Source of the DNA: Inquilinus limosus
Lineage (GTDB): Bacteria > Pseudomonadota > Alphaproteobacteria > DSM-16000 > Inquilinaceae
Assembly (NCBI RefSeq): GCF_002195995.1
Contig: NZ_NHON01000045.1
Span: forward strand, 1 to 50,251
Direction of reading: 5' to 3'
Length of the DNA: 50,251 bases
Shown here: in pieces, positions 35,499 through 43,124 of the stretch
How the letters are laid out: each line of letters begins with the position of its first letter
Numbering within the stretch: the stretch's first letter is position 1
Position numbers and translations under genes: made by a program
Notes under the pieces: generated by a model
What the model saw: the letters and a program-made list of their open reading frames with translations, nothing else
Told to the model about the DNA's origin: nothing
The model's database searches: none

Positions 35499-35846
35499 TC
35501 AGCCTTCCTGGGCTGCGGCAAAGGCATCCAGTGTGCGGGTGGAGTAGACGAGCGCCGCGCCGGCATTGACGCTGATGGCGACACCGAGAGCCTCAGCGAC
35601 CTCTTCCTTGGTCGCGCCCTGCTTGAGTGCGGCATCGGCATGGACGGTGATACAGCCGTCGCAGCGCAGCGAGATGGCCACGGCCAGGGCGATCAGTTCG
35701 CGCGTCTTGGCGTCGAGATGGTTGGTCTTGGCCCCGGCGCCGCCCAGCGCCGCATAGCCGCGAACCGTGTCCGGGCTGAGCTTGCCGAGCTCGCCCACAC
35801 CGGCGATGAGCTGCTGCCGGTAGGTGTTCCAGTCGTGCATGTGCAT
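35499..35846 (-). CDS. AhpD-like carboxymuconolactone decarboxylase family protein
   Basis: 115 aa, one CMD domain. The redox centre C62-D-G-C65-I-T-V-H69 is the CxxCxxxH motif of AhpD-type alkylhydroperoxidases, preceded by TRELIALAVAISLR. ATG 35844-35846 follows GGAGACGCATC. Members reduce peroxides or act as thiol-based redox proteins. First gene of a two-gene operon with the DUF417 protein; the AraC gene starts 101 bp away on the other strand. Confidence 0.94.
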   Translation of the reverse strand: MHMHDWNTYRQQLIAGVGELGKLSPDTVRGYAALGGAGAKTNHLDAKTRELIALAVAISLRCDGCITVHADAALKQGATKEEVAEALGVAISVNAGAALVYSTRTLDAFAAAQEG

Positions 35847-35947
35847 GATGCGTCTCCGTGATCGCTGAGATAGATCTAGGCTCGCCGCCGCGCTCAGGAT
35901 ATGGCTTCAAAGCGCAACGGTATGACCGGACGGATCAAAGCCGCATC

Positions 35948-36901
35948 ATGAGCCTGGACTCGCCCGACGATCCCCTCAGCAGCCTGGCCCCGCTGCTGCA
36001 GGTGCGCCCGGTCCTCGACGACCTCTGCGAATTCGGCGGCCGCTGGGCGTCGCCGCACGCGGCTGCGGGCGGCCCCGGCTGGGCCTATTTCCACATCGTC
36101 GCGCGCGGGGAGTGCGAGCTGGAGAGCCCCGGCCATCCCCCGCTGCGACTGCAGGCCGGCGACGTGCTGCTGCTGCCGCATGGCGACCCGCATGTGATGC
36201 GCGCCCGCCCCGGCGCCACCGGCATCCCGGCCGGCACCGGCAAGGCCTACCGCAACGCCATCCGCCACCGGGCCAGCCTGGGCGTCGAGCCGGACACCGA
36301 GATCATCTGCGGCCGGCTGCAGTTCGAGGCCGCCGGCGAGAGCCTGCTGATCGCCACCCTGCCCGACCGCATCCTGCTGCGCGGCCCGGGCGGGCCGGAC
36401 GCGGCGCGGACGCGGCTGCTGCTCGAGGCCATCCGCGACGAGCTGGATGCCGATGGCGCCGGGGCCGCGGCGATCGCCATCCACCTCGCCAGCGCCCTGT
36501 TCGTGATGATGCTGCGCGCCCATCTCGGCGCCGACGGCGCGTCCGGCGGCCTGCTGCGGCTGCTTGGCTACCGCCCGACCGCCCGCGCGGTGCTGGCGAT
36601 GCTGCGCGACCCGGCGCGGCCCTGGACGCTGGACGAGCTGGCGGCCCGGGCCGCGACCTCGCGCGCCACGCTGGTGCGGGCGTTCCGGGCCGCGGCGGGC
36701 TGCCCGCCGCTGGCCTTCCTCACCGACCTGCGGCTGGGCCTGGCCCGCCGGCAGCTGCTGCGCGGCGGGGCCGCGGCCCAGGTCGCCGCCGAGGTCGGCT
36801 ACCAGTCGGAAAGCGCGTTGAGCCGCGCCATGCATCGCCGCCACGGCCTCCGCCCCGGCGAGCTCCGCCGGGGCGCCGAGGCGGCGGGCGGCCCTCAGTA
36901 G
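35948..36901 (+). CDS. AraC-family transcriptional regulator (cupin-6 type)
   Basis: 317 aa from ATG 35948. The N-terminal ~200 residues look like the AraC-binding cupin (WAYFHIVARGECELESPG, LQAGDVLLLPHGDPH), then ICGRLQFEA. The C-terminal ~100 residues carry two helix-turn-helix units (WTLDELAARAATSRATLVRAFRAA and VAAEVGYQSESALSRAMHRRHG). RclR and related regulators share this layout. Divergent from the ahpD-like/DUF417 operon with 101 bp between, so it likely regulates that operon. Its 3' end overlaps the convergent GH3 gene by 7 bp. Confidence 0.94.
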   Translation: MSLDSPDDPLSSLAPLLQVRPVLDDLCEFGGRWASPHAAAGGPGWAYFHIVARGECELESPGHPPLRLQAGDVLLLPHGDPHVMRARPGATGIPAGTGKAYRNAIRHRASLGVEPDTEIICGRLQFEAAGESLLIATLPDRILLRGPGGPDAARTRLLLEAIRDELDADGAGAAAIAIHLASALFVMMLRAHLGADGASGGLLRLLGYRPTARAVLAMLRDPARPWTLDELAARAATSRATLVRAFRAAAGCPPLAFLTDLRLGLARRQLLRGGAAAQVAAEVGYQSESALSRAMHRRHGLRPGELRRGAEAAGGPQ

Positions 36902-38925
36902 CTCAGGCCCGCCCCGAAGCGGTACAGCGGCGCCCGGCTGTCATAAGGCGCGTCCGAGGCCTGGGCCAGGACGGCGGCCATCGAAGACGGCAGCTCGAAG
37001 GGCAGCCGGCCGCGCGGCCGGGCCTTGCCCTGCAGCACGTCCAGCAGCGCGTCGTCGGTGATGCCGAAATTGCCGATCAGCGCCGTCGACCGGTCGCGCA
37101 CATTGGCCAGGATCGCCGGCCGGTCGAGATAGACCGTGACGATGGTCGGCACCGCCGCCGCGGCCGTCTTGATCGCCTCGTAATCGGCATCGCCGTCGCG
37201 GAAGTCCAGCCGCCCCTCATGCTGCCGGCTGCCGAAGGTGTAGTTGGGGTGCAGCGTCTCGAACGGCGTCGCCGCCCGCACCAGCGCGAAATCCGCCTGG
37301 CGCGGATCGGTGACCACGGTGAAGCCGTGCGCCCGCGCCGTCGCCGCATCGACGCCGTGCAGCCAGACCCGCCGCATCGACGGGGCGAGTGGCAGGACCG
37401 GCCGGCGGTTCGGCCGCCAGGCGCTGCCATCCGCCGCCGCCACCAGCGGCCCTCGGGCCGCGGGGCGGTTCTCCAGCAGCACCAGCGAGGCCTGCTGGGC
37501 GGCACGCCCCTCGGCCTTGAACCGGTCGTTGCCGGCGATACGGCCGGCCGCCGCCGTGTCGACATAGGGATTCTCGAACAGGCCGAGCTGGAACTTCTGC
37601 AGCAGGATGCGGGCCACCGACTGGTCCAGCCGCCGTTCGCTCAGCTGCCCCGCGCGCACCGCCGCCACGATCGGCGCCGGGTCGTCGCCGCTGCCGCCGA
37701 ACTGGTCGATGCCGGCGTCGATCGCCTTGACGAAGCGCTGCTGCACCGTCAGGTCCGGCACGCCCCAGGAGGTGCCGAAGCCGACGAAGCCGGGCGCCTG
37801 CCCCTCCGGCCAGCCGTCGCGGCAATGGACGTCGCAATCCGCGGTGATGGCCCAATCGCTGAGGATCACGCCGTCGAAGCCGAAGCGGCGGCGCAGCAGG
37901 TCGGTCAGCAGCTGCTTGCTGAAGCCGGCGCCCACCCGCTCCAGCTGCCGGCCGAACAGGGTCAGGCCCTGCGGCGGCACCGCATAGGTCGGCATGATCC
38001 CGGCCGCGTTCGCGGCGAAGGCGCCGAGGAAGGGCACGATGTGGTCGTTGAAGCGCCCGGCCGGGAAGGTCAGGTCCTGGCCGTAATAATTGTGCGCATC
38101 GAACCCGTCGACCTGGGCGCCGTAGCCGACCCAGTGCTTGACCACGGTGACGACGCTGCCGGGGTTGAGGCCGCGCCCGCCGTTCTGGAAGCCGCTGACA
38201 TAGGCGTCGACCATGCGGCGGGCCAGCTGCGGATCCTCGCCGAAAGTGCCGTTGATGCGCGGCCAGCGTGGCTCGGTCGACAGGTCGGCCTGCGGCGACA
38301 GCGTCTCCTGCAGGCCGATCGCCCGGTATTCCTGCCGCGCGACGTCGCCGAAGCGGCGCACCAGGCCGGCATCGCCGATCGCGGCCAGGCCGGTGGTCTC
38401 GGGCCATTGCGAGAAGGCCGTGTTCTCGACGCTGGCGCCGGCGACATACTGGAAGTGGTTGCGCGGGTCCGAGCTGATCAGCACCGGGATGCCCAGCCGG
38501 GTCGATTCGGCGATCTCCTGCGCCCGGTTGGCGGCCTGCGCCTGGGCCTCGGCGCTGCCGGACAGGCGGCTGATCAGCGCGGCGACATGGTTGCCGCCGA
38601 CCAGCGCCTGCAGCGACTCCTCGGTCCAGCCGTCGCCGGTGGCGGTCGAGGCCGCGGTGGCATGGATCATGGCGCCGGCCTTCTCCTCCAGCGTCATGCG
38701 GCGGACCAGGTCCTGCGCCCGCAGCGCGGCCGGCAGGCGGCGGTCCTCATAGGGGTCCAGCCGGCCGTTGCGGTTCAGGTCGCGGTACGGGAAGCCGCGC
38801 TGCGACAGGATCGGCGCCGAGCGCGACTCCAGGCCTTGCGCCGCGTCGGCGATGGCCGGGCCGGCCGCCAGCCATCCGCCGAGGCCAATCGCGGCGATGG
38901 CGGGCCAATATCGTGACAAGGGCAT
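36895..38925 (-). CDS. Secreted glycoside hydrolase family 3 (beta-glucosidase-like)
   Basis: 676 aa from ATG 38923-38925. Signal peptide residues 1-26 (cleavage near IADA|AQ). RDLNRNGRLDPYED (48-61) is a canonical EF-hand-like calcium loop. GH3 domain 1 follows: GIPVLISSDPRNH, NGTFGEDPQLARRM, VVKHWVGYGA, and the nucleophile D357 in GFDGVILSDWA. Domain 2 runs from about residue 450 and ends with KARPRGRLPFELP and YRFGAGLSY. It should hydrolyse beta-linked glucosides or xylosides in the periplasm or outside. It is divergent from a TetR gene with a shared operator at 38971-38996, so substrate-linked induction is likely. Confidence 0.95.
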   Translation of the reverse strand: MPLSRYWPAIAAIGLGGWLAAGPAIADAAQGLESRSAPILSQRGFPYRDLNRNGRLDPYEDRRLPAALRAQDLVRRMTLEEKAGAMIHATAASTATGDGWTEESLQALVGGNHVAALISRLSGSAEAQAQAANRAQEIAESTRLGIPVLISSDPRNHFQYVAGASVENTAFSQWPETTGLAAIGDAGLVRRFGDVARQEYRAIGLQETLSPQADLSTEPRWPRINGTFGEDPQLARRMVDAYVSGFQNGGRGLNPGSVVTVVKHWVGYGAQVDGFDAHNYYGQDLTFPAGRFNDHIVPFLGAFAANAAGIMPTYAVPPQGLTLFGRQLERVGAGFSKQLLTDLLRRRFGFDGVILSDWAITADCDVHCRDGWPEGQAPGFVGFGTSWGVPDLTVQQRFVKAIDAGIDQFGGSGDDPAPIVAAVRAGQLSERRLDQSVARILLQKFQLGLFENPYVDTAAAGRIAGNDRFKAEGRAAQQASLVLLENRPAARGPLVAAADGSAWRPNRRPVLPLAPSMRRVWLHGVDAATARAHGFTVVTDPRQADFALVRAATPFETLHPNYTFGSRQHEGRLDFRDGDADYEAIKTAAAAVPTIVTVYLDRPAILANVRDRSTALIGNFGITDDALLDVLQGKARPRGRLPFELPSSMAAVLAQASDAPYDSRAPLYRFGAGLSY

Positions 38926-38970
38926 CTTCGCTTCCCCTCTGCTGGGTGTCGTTGCGCAACCCGTTTGCTT

Positions 38971-38996
38971 AAACCTACCAATCACTCGGTAAGTTT
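38971..38996. promoter_or_regulatory. Palindromic operator between GH3 and tetR genes
   Basis: AAACxTACC (38971-38979) and GGTAxGTTT (38988-38996) are inverse half-sites over a 26-bp span, with core TACCAATCACTCGGTA as in many TetR-family sites. It sits 46 bp before the GH3 start and about 60 bp before the tetR start. The best reading is the binding site of the adjacent TetR protein. Confidence 0.75.
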
Positions 38997-39055
38997 TCCA
39001 AGCGGGATGATGCGGCGGCGCTGCGCAAGGCGGCGCGGCCGTGCTAGAGAGCGGG

Positions 39056-39763
39056 ATGCCTTCGAAGACCCCAGCGGCCGACGGTCCGGCCGTGCCTGCC
39101 GAAGCCCCGAAGACCCGGCGGTCGCCCAAGGGGCAGCGCCGCCGCCAGCAGATCCTGGACGCCGCCATGGAGATGTTCGCCCAGGGCGGCTATGCCGGCA
39201 CCGCGATCGCCTCGATCGCCGAGAAGGCGGGCCTGACCCTGCCCGGGCTGCTGCACCATTTCCCCAGCAAGATGTCGCTGCTGCTGGCGGCGATGGAGGA
39301 ACGCGACCACGAGACCGGCCGGCTGCTGGCGGCGGAGACGGAGGGACGCGACCCGAGGACCGGAAGGCTGCTCTCCCCGGACGGGCTGACCTGGCGGCGG
39401 GTGCTGGACGACGCCCGCCGGGTGGTGCGGGCCAATGCCGGCAAGCGGAACCTGGTCCAGGTCTTCGCCATCCTGAACGGCGAGAGCCTGATCGAGGACC
39501 ATCCGGCGGCGCCCTTCTTCCGCCGGCGCTCGGACTATCTGCTGGCCTTCATGCGCGCCGCGTTCCAGGCCGGCATCGATGCCGGCGAGTTGCGGCCGGA
39601 CCTCGACCCGCAGCTTCTGGCCTATGAGCTCATCGCGATGATGGACGGGCTGCAGATCCAGTGGCTGCGCGACCCGGACGGCGTCGACATGGCCGCCGGC
39701 TTCGAGGCCTATCTGCGGCGGCTGGAGGCTGGAATCCGGGCCAGGGCAGCCGGGGACGACTGA
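39056..39763 (+). CDS. TetR-family transcriptional regulator
   Basis: 235 aa from ATG 39056 (weak AGAGAGCGGG upstream); an in-frame GTG at 39041 is possible. The N-terminal ~30 residues are Pro/Ala-rich. The HTH is RRRQQILDAAMEMFAQGGYAGTAIASIAEKAGLTLPGLLHHFPSKMSLL. The rest is an all-helical ligand domain (TetR C-terminal type, EDHPAAPFFRRR, ELIAMMDGLQIQWL). Divergent from the GH3 gene, so a probable sugar-responsive repressor of it and of itself. Confidence 0.94.
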   Translation: MPSKTPAADGPAVPAEAPKTRRSPKGQRRRQQILDAAMEMFAQGGYAGTAIASIAEKAGLTLPGLLHHFPSKMSLLLAAMEERDHETGRLLAAETEGRDPRTGRLLSPDGLTWRRVLDDARRVVRANAGKRNLVQVFAILNGESLIEDHPAAPFFRRRSDYLLAFMRAAFQAGIDAGELRPDLDPQLLAYELIAMMDGLQIQWLRDPDGVDMAAGFEAYLRRLEAGIRARAAGDD

Positions 39764-39776
39764 GGATTTGACCTTA

Positions 39777-39800
39777 CGATATATTCGATGGAATATATCG
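39777..39800. promoter_or_regulatory. Perfect AT-rich palindrome downstream of tetR
   Basis: CGATATATTC (39777-39786) and GAATATATCG (39791-39800) are perfect inverses around GATG. It begins 13 bp after the tetR stop, about 195 bp before the GntR start. No T tract follows, so an operator or integration/host-factor site is as likely as a terminator. It stands out by AT content in a GC-rich setting. Confidence 0.55.
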
Positions 39801-39925
39801 ACTGGCGATCGGGCAGTCCCGACAGCCTCCCAGGTTGCGTGCCGGTCCCGTCCCAAGCCCGGCGCGCGGCCCAGCCTTTCGGGGCGGCGGTCCATCCGCC
39901 GCCCTTTTTCTTGGCCCATCGAGCC

Positions 39926-39935
39926 TTGTCGACAA
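39926..39935. promoter_or_regulatory. Candidate FCD/GntR operator TTGTCGACAA
   Basis: Perfect 10-bp palindrome TTGTCGACAA about 58 bp before the TTG start of the GntR gene. FadR/FCD-type GntR proteins commonly bind TTGT-N2-ACAA-like palindromes, so this is a likely autoregulatory site. Confidence 0.5.
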
Positions 39936-39993
39936 ACTGCATTCGACCGTCCTATCATCCGCCTTCAACAGAGTTGCGGGGAAGGACAGGCCC

Positions 39994-40749
39994 TTGGCGC
40001 GAGCGGCGAAGGAACAGGCGGCGGAGAGCGGCGAGACCCGGGCCCGCGGCGGCGGCGTCGCCAAGGTCTATGAGGCGCTGAAGCACGACATCCTCGACCT
40101 GGTGCTGGCCCCCGGCTCGGCGCTGGACGAGACCCGCATCGCCGAGCGCTTCGGCCTGTCGCGCACGCCGATCCGCGAGGCGCTGGTGCGGCTGGCCGGC
40201 GAAGGGCTGGTCGAGACCCTGCCGAACCGCAACACCATCGTCGCGCCGATCGACTTCTCCGCCCTGCCCGCCCATTTCGACGCGCTGACCCTGATGCACC
40301 GGGTCACCACCCGGCTGGCCGCTTTGCGCCGCACGGCGAAGGACCTGGAGGAGATCCGCATCCACCAGGCCGCCTTTGGACGGGCCGTGGCGGCGGCCGA
40401 CGCGATCGGCATGGCCGATGCCAACCGCGACTTCCACCTGGCGATCGCCCGCGCCGGCCGCAACCGCTACTACACCGAGCTGTTCGGCCGCCTGCTGGAC
40501 GAGGGGCGGCGGCTGAACCGGATCTACTACGCCAGCTTCGACGACCACCTGCCGGCCGAGTTCGTGGCCGAGCACGAGGCCATCATCCAGGCGATCATCG
40601 ACCGCGACGCCGACCGCGCCGACAGCCTGGGCCGCGCCCATGCCGGCCAGGTGGTGCGGCAGATCCAGGGCTTCCTGGCCAGCGGCGTCGGCGGCGACGT
40701 CGCCCTCGGCCCCACGGCCGAGCCCGCCCAGCCCGCGCTGCCGGCCTGA
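39994..40749 (+). CDS. GntR-family (FCD) transcriptional regulator
   Basis: 251 aa from TTG 39994-39996 with GGGGAAGGACAGG upstream; no ATG suits better. Winged helix near residues 25-90 (VYEALKHDILDLVLAPGSAL, DETRIAERFGLSRTPIREAL, LVETLPNRNTIVAPID), then an all-helical FCD domain with metal/ligand residues (D..., H in RDFHLAIARAGRN and EHEAIIQAI). FCD regulators answer to organic acids or amino acids. It precedes the hydroxyproline oxidase and epimerase genes with a 1-bp gap, so it probably controls them in one operon. Confidence 0.94.
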   Translation: MARAAKEQAAESGETRARGGGVAKVYEALKHDILDLVLAPGSALDETRIAERFGLSRTPIREALVRLAGEGLVETLPNRNTIVAPIDFSALPAHFDALTLMHRVTTRLAALRRTAKDLEEIRIHQAAFGRAVAAADAIGMADANRDFHLAIARAGRNRYYTELFGRLLDEGRRLNRIYYASFDDHLPAEFVAEHEAIIQAIIDRDADRADSLGRAHAGQVVRQIQGFLASGVGGDVALGPTAEPAQPALPA

Positions 40750-40750
40750 G

Positions 40751-41980
40751 ATGGCGGGCATCGCCATCCTCGGCGGCGGCGTCATCGGCTGCGCCATCGC
40801 TGCCTGGCTGGCCGCCGACGGGCACGAGGTCATGGTCTATGAGCGCCGGCCGGAGGACCGCCACGCCTCCGCCGGCAATGCCGGGATGCTGGCCTTTCCG
40901 GAGATCACGCCGCTGGCCCGGCCCGGCGTGCTGCGATCGGTGCCGCGCTGGCTGATGGACCCGCTGGGTCCGCTGGCCCTGCGCTGGCGCGACCTGCCGG
41001 CGCTGACGCCCTGGCTGCTGCGCTTCCTGGCCGCGGCGCGGACGGAGCAGGTGGAACGGTCGACCGCCGCCTTGGGCGGGCTGATGCGCTCCGCCCTCGA
41101 CGACCATCGGGAACTGGCCCGCCGCGCCGGGCTGAACGGCCATCTCCGCCAGACCGGCGCGATCGACATCTACGACACCGAGGCCAGCTTCCAGGCCGCC
41201 CTGCCGGAATGGGAGCTGCGCCGCCGCCTTGGCGGCCACGATTTCGAGCCGCTGGCGCCGGACCACGCGCGCGAGCTGGTGCCGGACCTCAACGGCGGAT
41301 TCGCCCGCGCCGTGCTGTGCCCCGCCTATTGGATGGTCGACAGCCCGCTCGGCGTGCTGCAGGGCCTGCGCCGCGGCCTGGGCGACCGGCTGGTCACGGG
41401 CGCGGTCGCCGCCGTCGAGCCCGGGGCCGAGGGCGTCACCATCCGCCTCGCCGACGGCACAGCCCGTGCCTTCGACAGGGTTGTGGTATCCGCCGGCGTC
41501 TGGTCGCGCGACATCGTCCGCGGCCTGGGCCTGAAGGTGCCGCTGGAGACCGAGCGCGGCTACAACACCACGATCCCGGGGGCGCCGGTGACGCTGCCGA
41601 TGCCGGTGGTCTTCGCCGATCACGGCTTCGTCGCCTCGCCTTTGGCCGACGGCCTCAGGATCGGCGGGGCGGTGGAGCTGGCGGCGGTGGACGCGCCGGC
41701 CAATCTGGCCCGCGCCCGGGCGCTGCGGCAGAAGGCCCGGCGCTACCTGCCGGCGATCCCGGAGACCGGCGGCACCGAATGGATGGGCCGCCGCCCCTCC
41801 ACCCCCGACAGCCTGCCGGTGATCGGCCCGCATCCGCGCGACCCGCGCATCGTCCTCGCCTTCGGCCACGGCCATCTCGGCCTGACCCTGTCCGCCACCA
41901 CCGCCCGCCTCGCCGCCGGCTTCCTGTCGGCCAACGGCCCGGCGGATCCCGGCCCCTTCGGCATCGAACGCTTCCAGTGA
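40751..41980 (+). CDS. FAD-dependent D-amino acid oxidoreductase (cis-4-hydroxy-D-proline oxidase-like)
   Basis: 409 aa. GGGVIG (8-13) in IAILGGGVIGCAIAAWLAADGHEVMVYERR is the FAD Rossmann motif. SAGNAGMLAFPEITPLARPG, GAIDIYDTE and the C-terminal GRRPSTPDSLPVIGP with FGHGHLGLTLS are DadA/HypO-type features. In the bacterial hydroxyproline route this enzyme oxidises cis-4-hydroxy-D-proline made by the epimerase encoded next. The gene begins 1 bp after the GntR stop and ends 7 bp before the epimerase start, so it is one operon. General D-amino acid dehydrogenase activity is the alternative. Confidence 0.93.
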   Translation: MAGIAILGGGVIGCAIAAWLAADGHEVMVYERRPEDRHASAGNAGMLAFPEITPLARPGVLRSVPRWLMDPLGPLALRWRDLPALTPWLLRFLAAARTEQVERSTAALGGLMRSALDDHRELARRAGLNGHLRQTGAIDIYDTEASFQAALPEWELRRRLGGHDFEPLAPDHARELVPDLNGGFARAVLCPAYWMVDSPLGVLQGLRRGLGDRLVTGAVAAVEPGAEGVTIRLADGTARAFDRVVVSAGVWSRDIVRGLGLKVPLETERGYNTTIPGAPVTLPMPVVFADHGFVASPLADGLRIGGAVELAAVDAPANLARARALRQKARRYLPAIPETGGTEWMGRRPSTPDSLPVIGPHPRDPRIVLAFGHGHLGLTLSATTARLAAGFLSANGPADPGPFGIERFQ

Positions 41981-41987
41981 GAGTGCC

Positions 41988-42992
41988 ATGACCAAGAGCA
42001 GCTTCTTCTGCACCGACGCCCACACCTGCGGCAACCCGGTCCGTGTCGTCGCCGGCGGCGCCCCGCCGCTGCAGGGCGCGACGATGAGCGAGAAGCGCCA
42101 ACACTTCGTCGCGGAGTACGACTGGATCCGCACCGGCCTGATGTTCGAGCCGCGCGGCCATGACGTGATGTCGGGGTCGATCCTGTACGCCCCGACCCGC
42201 GACGACGCCGACGCCGCCATCCTGTTCATCGAGACCTCCGGCTGCCTGCCGATGTGCGGCCACGGCACCATCGGCACGGTGACGGTGATGGTCGAGGAAG
42301 GGCTGGTGCGGCCGAAGGTGCCGGGCAAGCTGCGGCTGGAGGTGCCGGCCGGCATCGTCGATGCGGAGTACGAGCAGGACGCTGCCGGCCATGTCACCTC
42401 GGTGCGCATCCGCAACGTCCCGTCCTTCCTGTACAAGGAGAAGCTGGAGTTCGAGCTGCCGGGCTTCGGCCCTCTCGTGGCGGACATCGCCTATGGCGGC
42501 AATTTCTACGCCATCATCGAACCGCAGCCGGGCTATGCCGATCTGGAGGCTCTCTCCGCCGGCGAGATCCAGCGGCTGTCGCCGATCGTGCGCCGGGTGG
42601 TGAACGAGCGGTTCGACATGGTGCATCCGGAGGATCCGACCATCCGCGGCCTGCGCCATGTGCAGTGGACCGGCAAGCCGAAGCACCCCGAGGCGCATGC
42701 CCGCAACGCCGTGTTCTACGGCGAGAAGGCGATCGACCGGTCGCCCTGCGGCACCGGCACCTCGGCCCGCATGGCCCAGCTGGCGGCGCGCGGCGATCTC
42801 AAGACCGGCGACGCCTTCGTGCATGAGAGCATCATCGGCAGCCTGTTCCACGGCCGGGTCGAGGGCACGGCCAAGGTGGGGCCGTTCGATGCGATCATCC
42901 CGTCGATCGCCGGCCAGGCCTGGCTGACCGGCTACAACACCATCTTCCTCGACGATCGCGACCCCTTCGTCCGCGGCTTCACGGTCATGTGA
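41988..42992 (+). CDS. 4-hydroxyproline 2-epimerase (proline racemase family)
   Basis: 334 aa. The two catalytic cysteines are present: C90 in LPMCGHGTIG and C254 in DRSPCGTGTSARMAQL. CTDAHTCGNPVRVVAGG, HDVMSGSILY and YGGNFYAI are family signatures, and Cys rather than Ser/Thr at both positions marks a true epimerase and not a dehydratase. It converts trans-4-hydroxy-L-proline to cis-4-hydroxy-D-proline, the substrate for the preceding oxidase. The later enzymes of the route (deaminase, semialdehyde dehydrogenase) are not in the window. Confidence 0.96.
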   Translation: MTKSSFFCTDAHTCGNPVRVVAGGAPPLQGATMSEKRQHFVAEYDWIRTGLMFEPRGHDVMSGSILYAPTRDDADAAILFIETSGCLPMCGHGTIGTVTVMVEEGLVRPKVPGKLRLEVPAGIVDAEYEQDAAGHVTSVRIRNVPSFLYKEKLEFELPGFGPLVADIAYGGNFYAIIEPQPGYADLEALSAGEIQRLSPIVRRVVNERFDMVHPEDPTIRGLRHVQWTGKPKHPEAHARNAVFYGEKAIDRSPCGTGTSARMAQLAARGDLKTGDAFVHESIIGSLFHGRVEGTAKVGPFDAIIPSIAGQAWLTGYNTIFLDDRDPFVRGFTVM

Positions 42993-43020
42993 CGACGGTC
43001 TCGCTCCGCTACCGTATGGG

Positions 43021-43099
43021 CCGGAGCCACCCCCTCACCCGAAATCTCTGCGCGATTTCGACCTCTCCCCAAGGAGAGGTGTCAGGGGGCATGCTCCGG
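43021..43099. repeat. Cloverleaf-type intergenic palindrome
   Basis: Outer stem CCGGAGC (43021-43027) / GCTCCGG (43093-43099); second stem CCCCCTCAC / GTCAGGGGG (imperfect); inside, two hairpins in tandem: CGAAATC (43040-43046) / GATTTCG (43054-43060) and ACCTCTCC (43061-43068) / GGAGAGGT (43073-43080). The nested arms give a branched fold. It begins 29 bp after the epimerase stop and ends 26 bp before the DUF423 start. The CTCTCCCC/GGGGAGAG composition resembles dispersed alphaproteobacterial palindromes. Confidence 0.8.
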
Positions 43100-43124
43100 T
43101 TTCCCTCTCCTCGGGGAGAACGGG

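Noticed and set aside
36112-38916. 934-aa open frame on the plus strand opposite the GH3 gene
   Set aside because: Frame is open only because of GC-rich third positions of the real minus-strand gene; the product is Arg/Ala/Gly-rich without family motifs, and GH3 motifs are intact on the other strand.
40595-42487. 630-aa minus-strand frame opposite the hydroxyproline genes
   Set aside because: Shadow; the plus-strand genes have intact catalytic residues.
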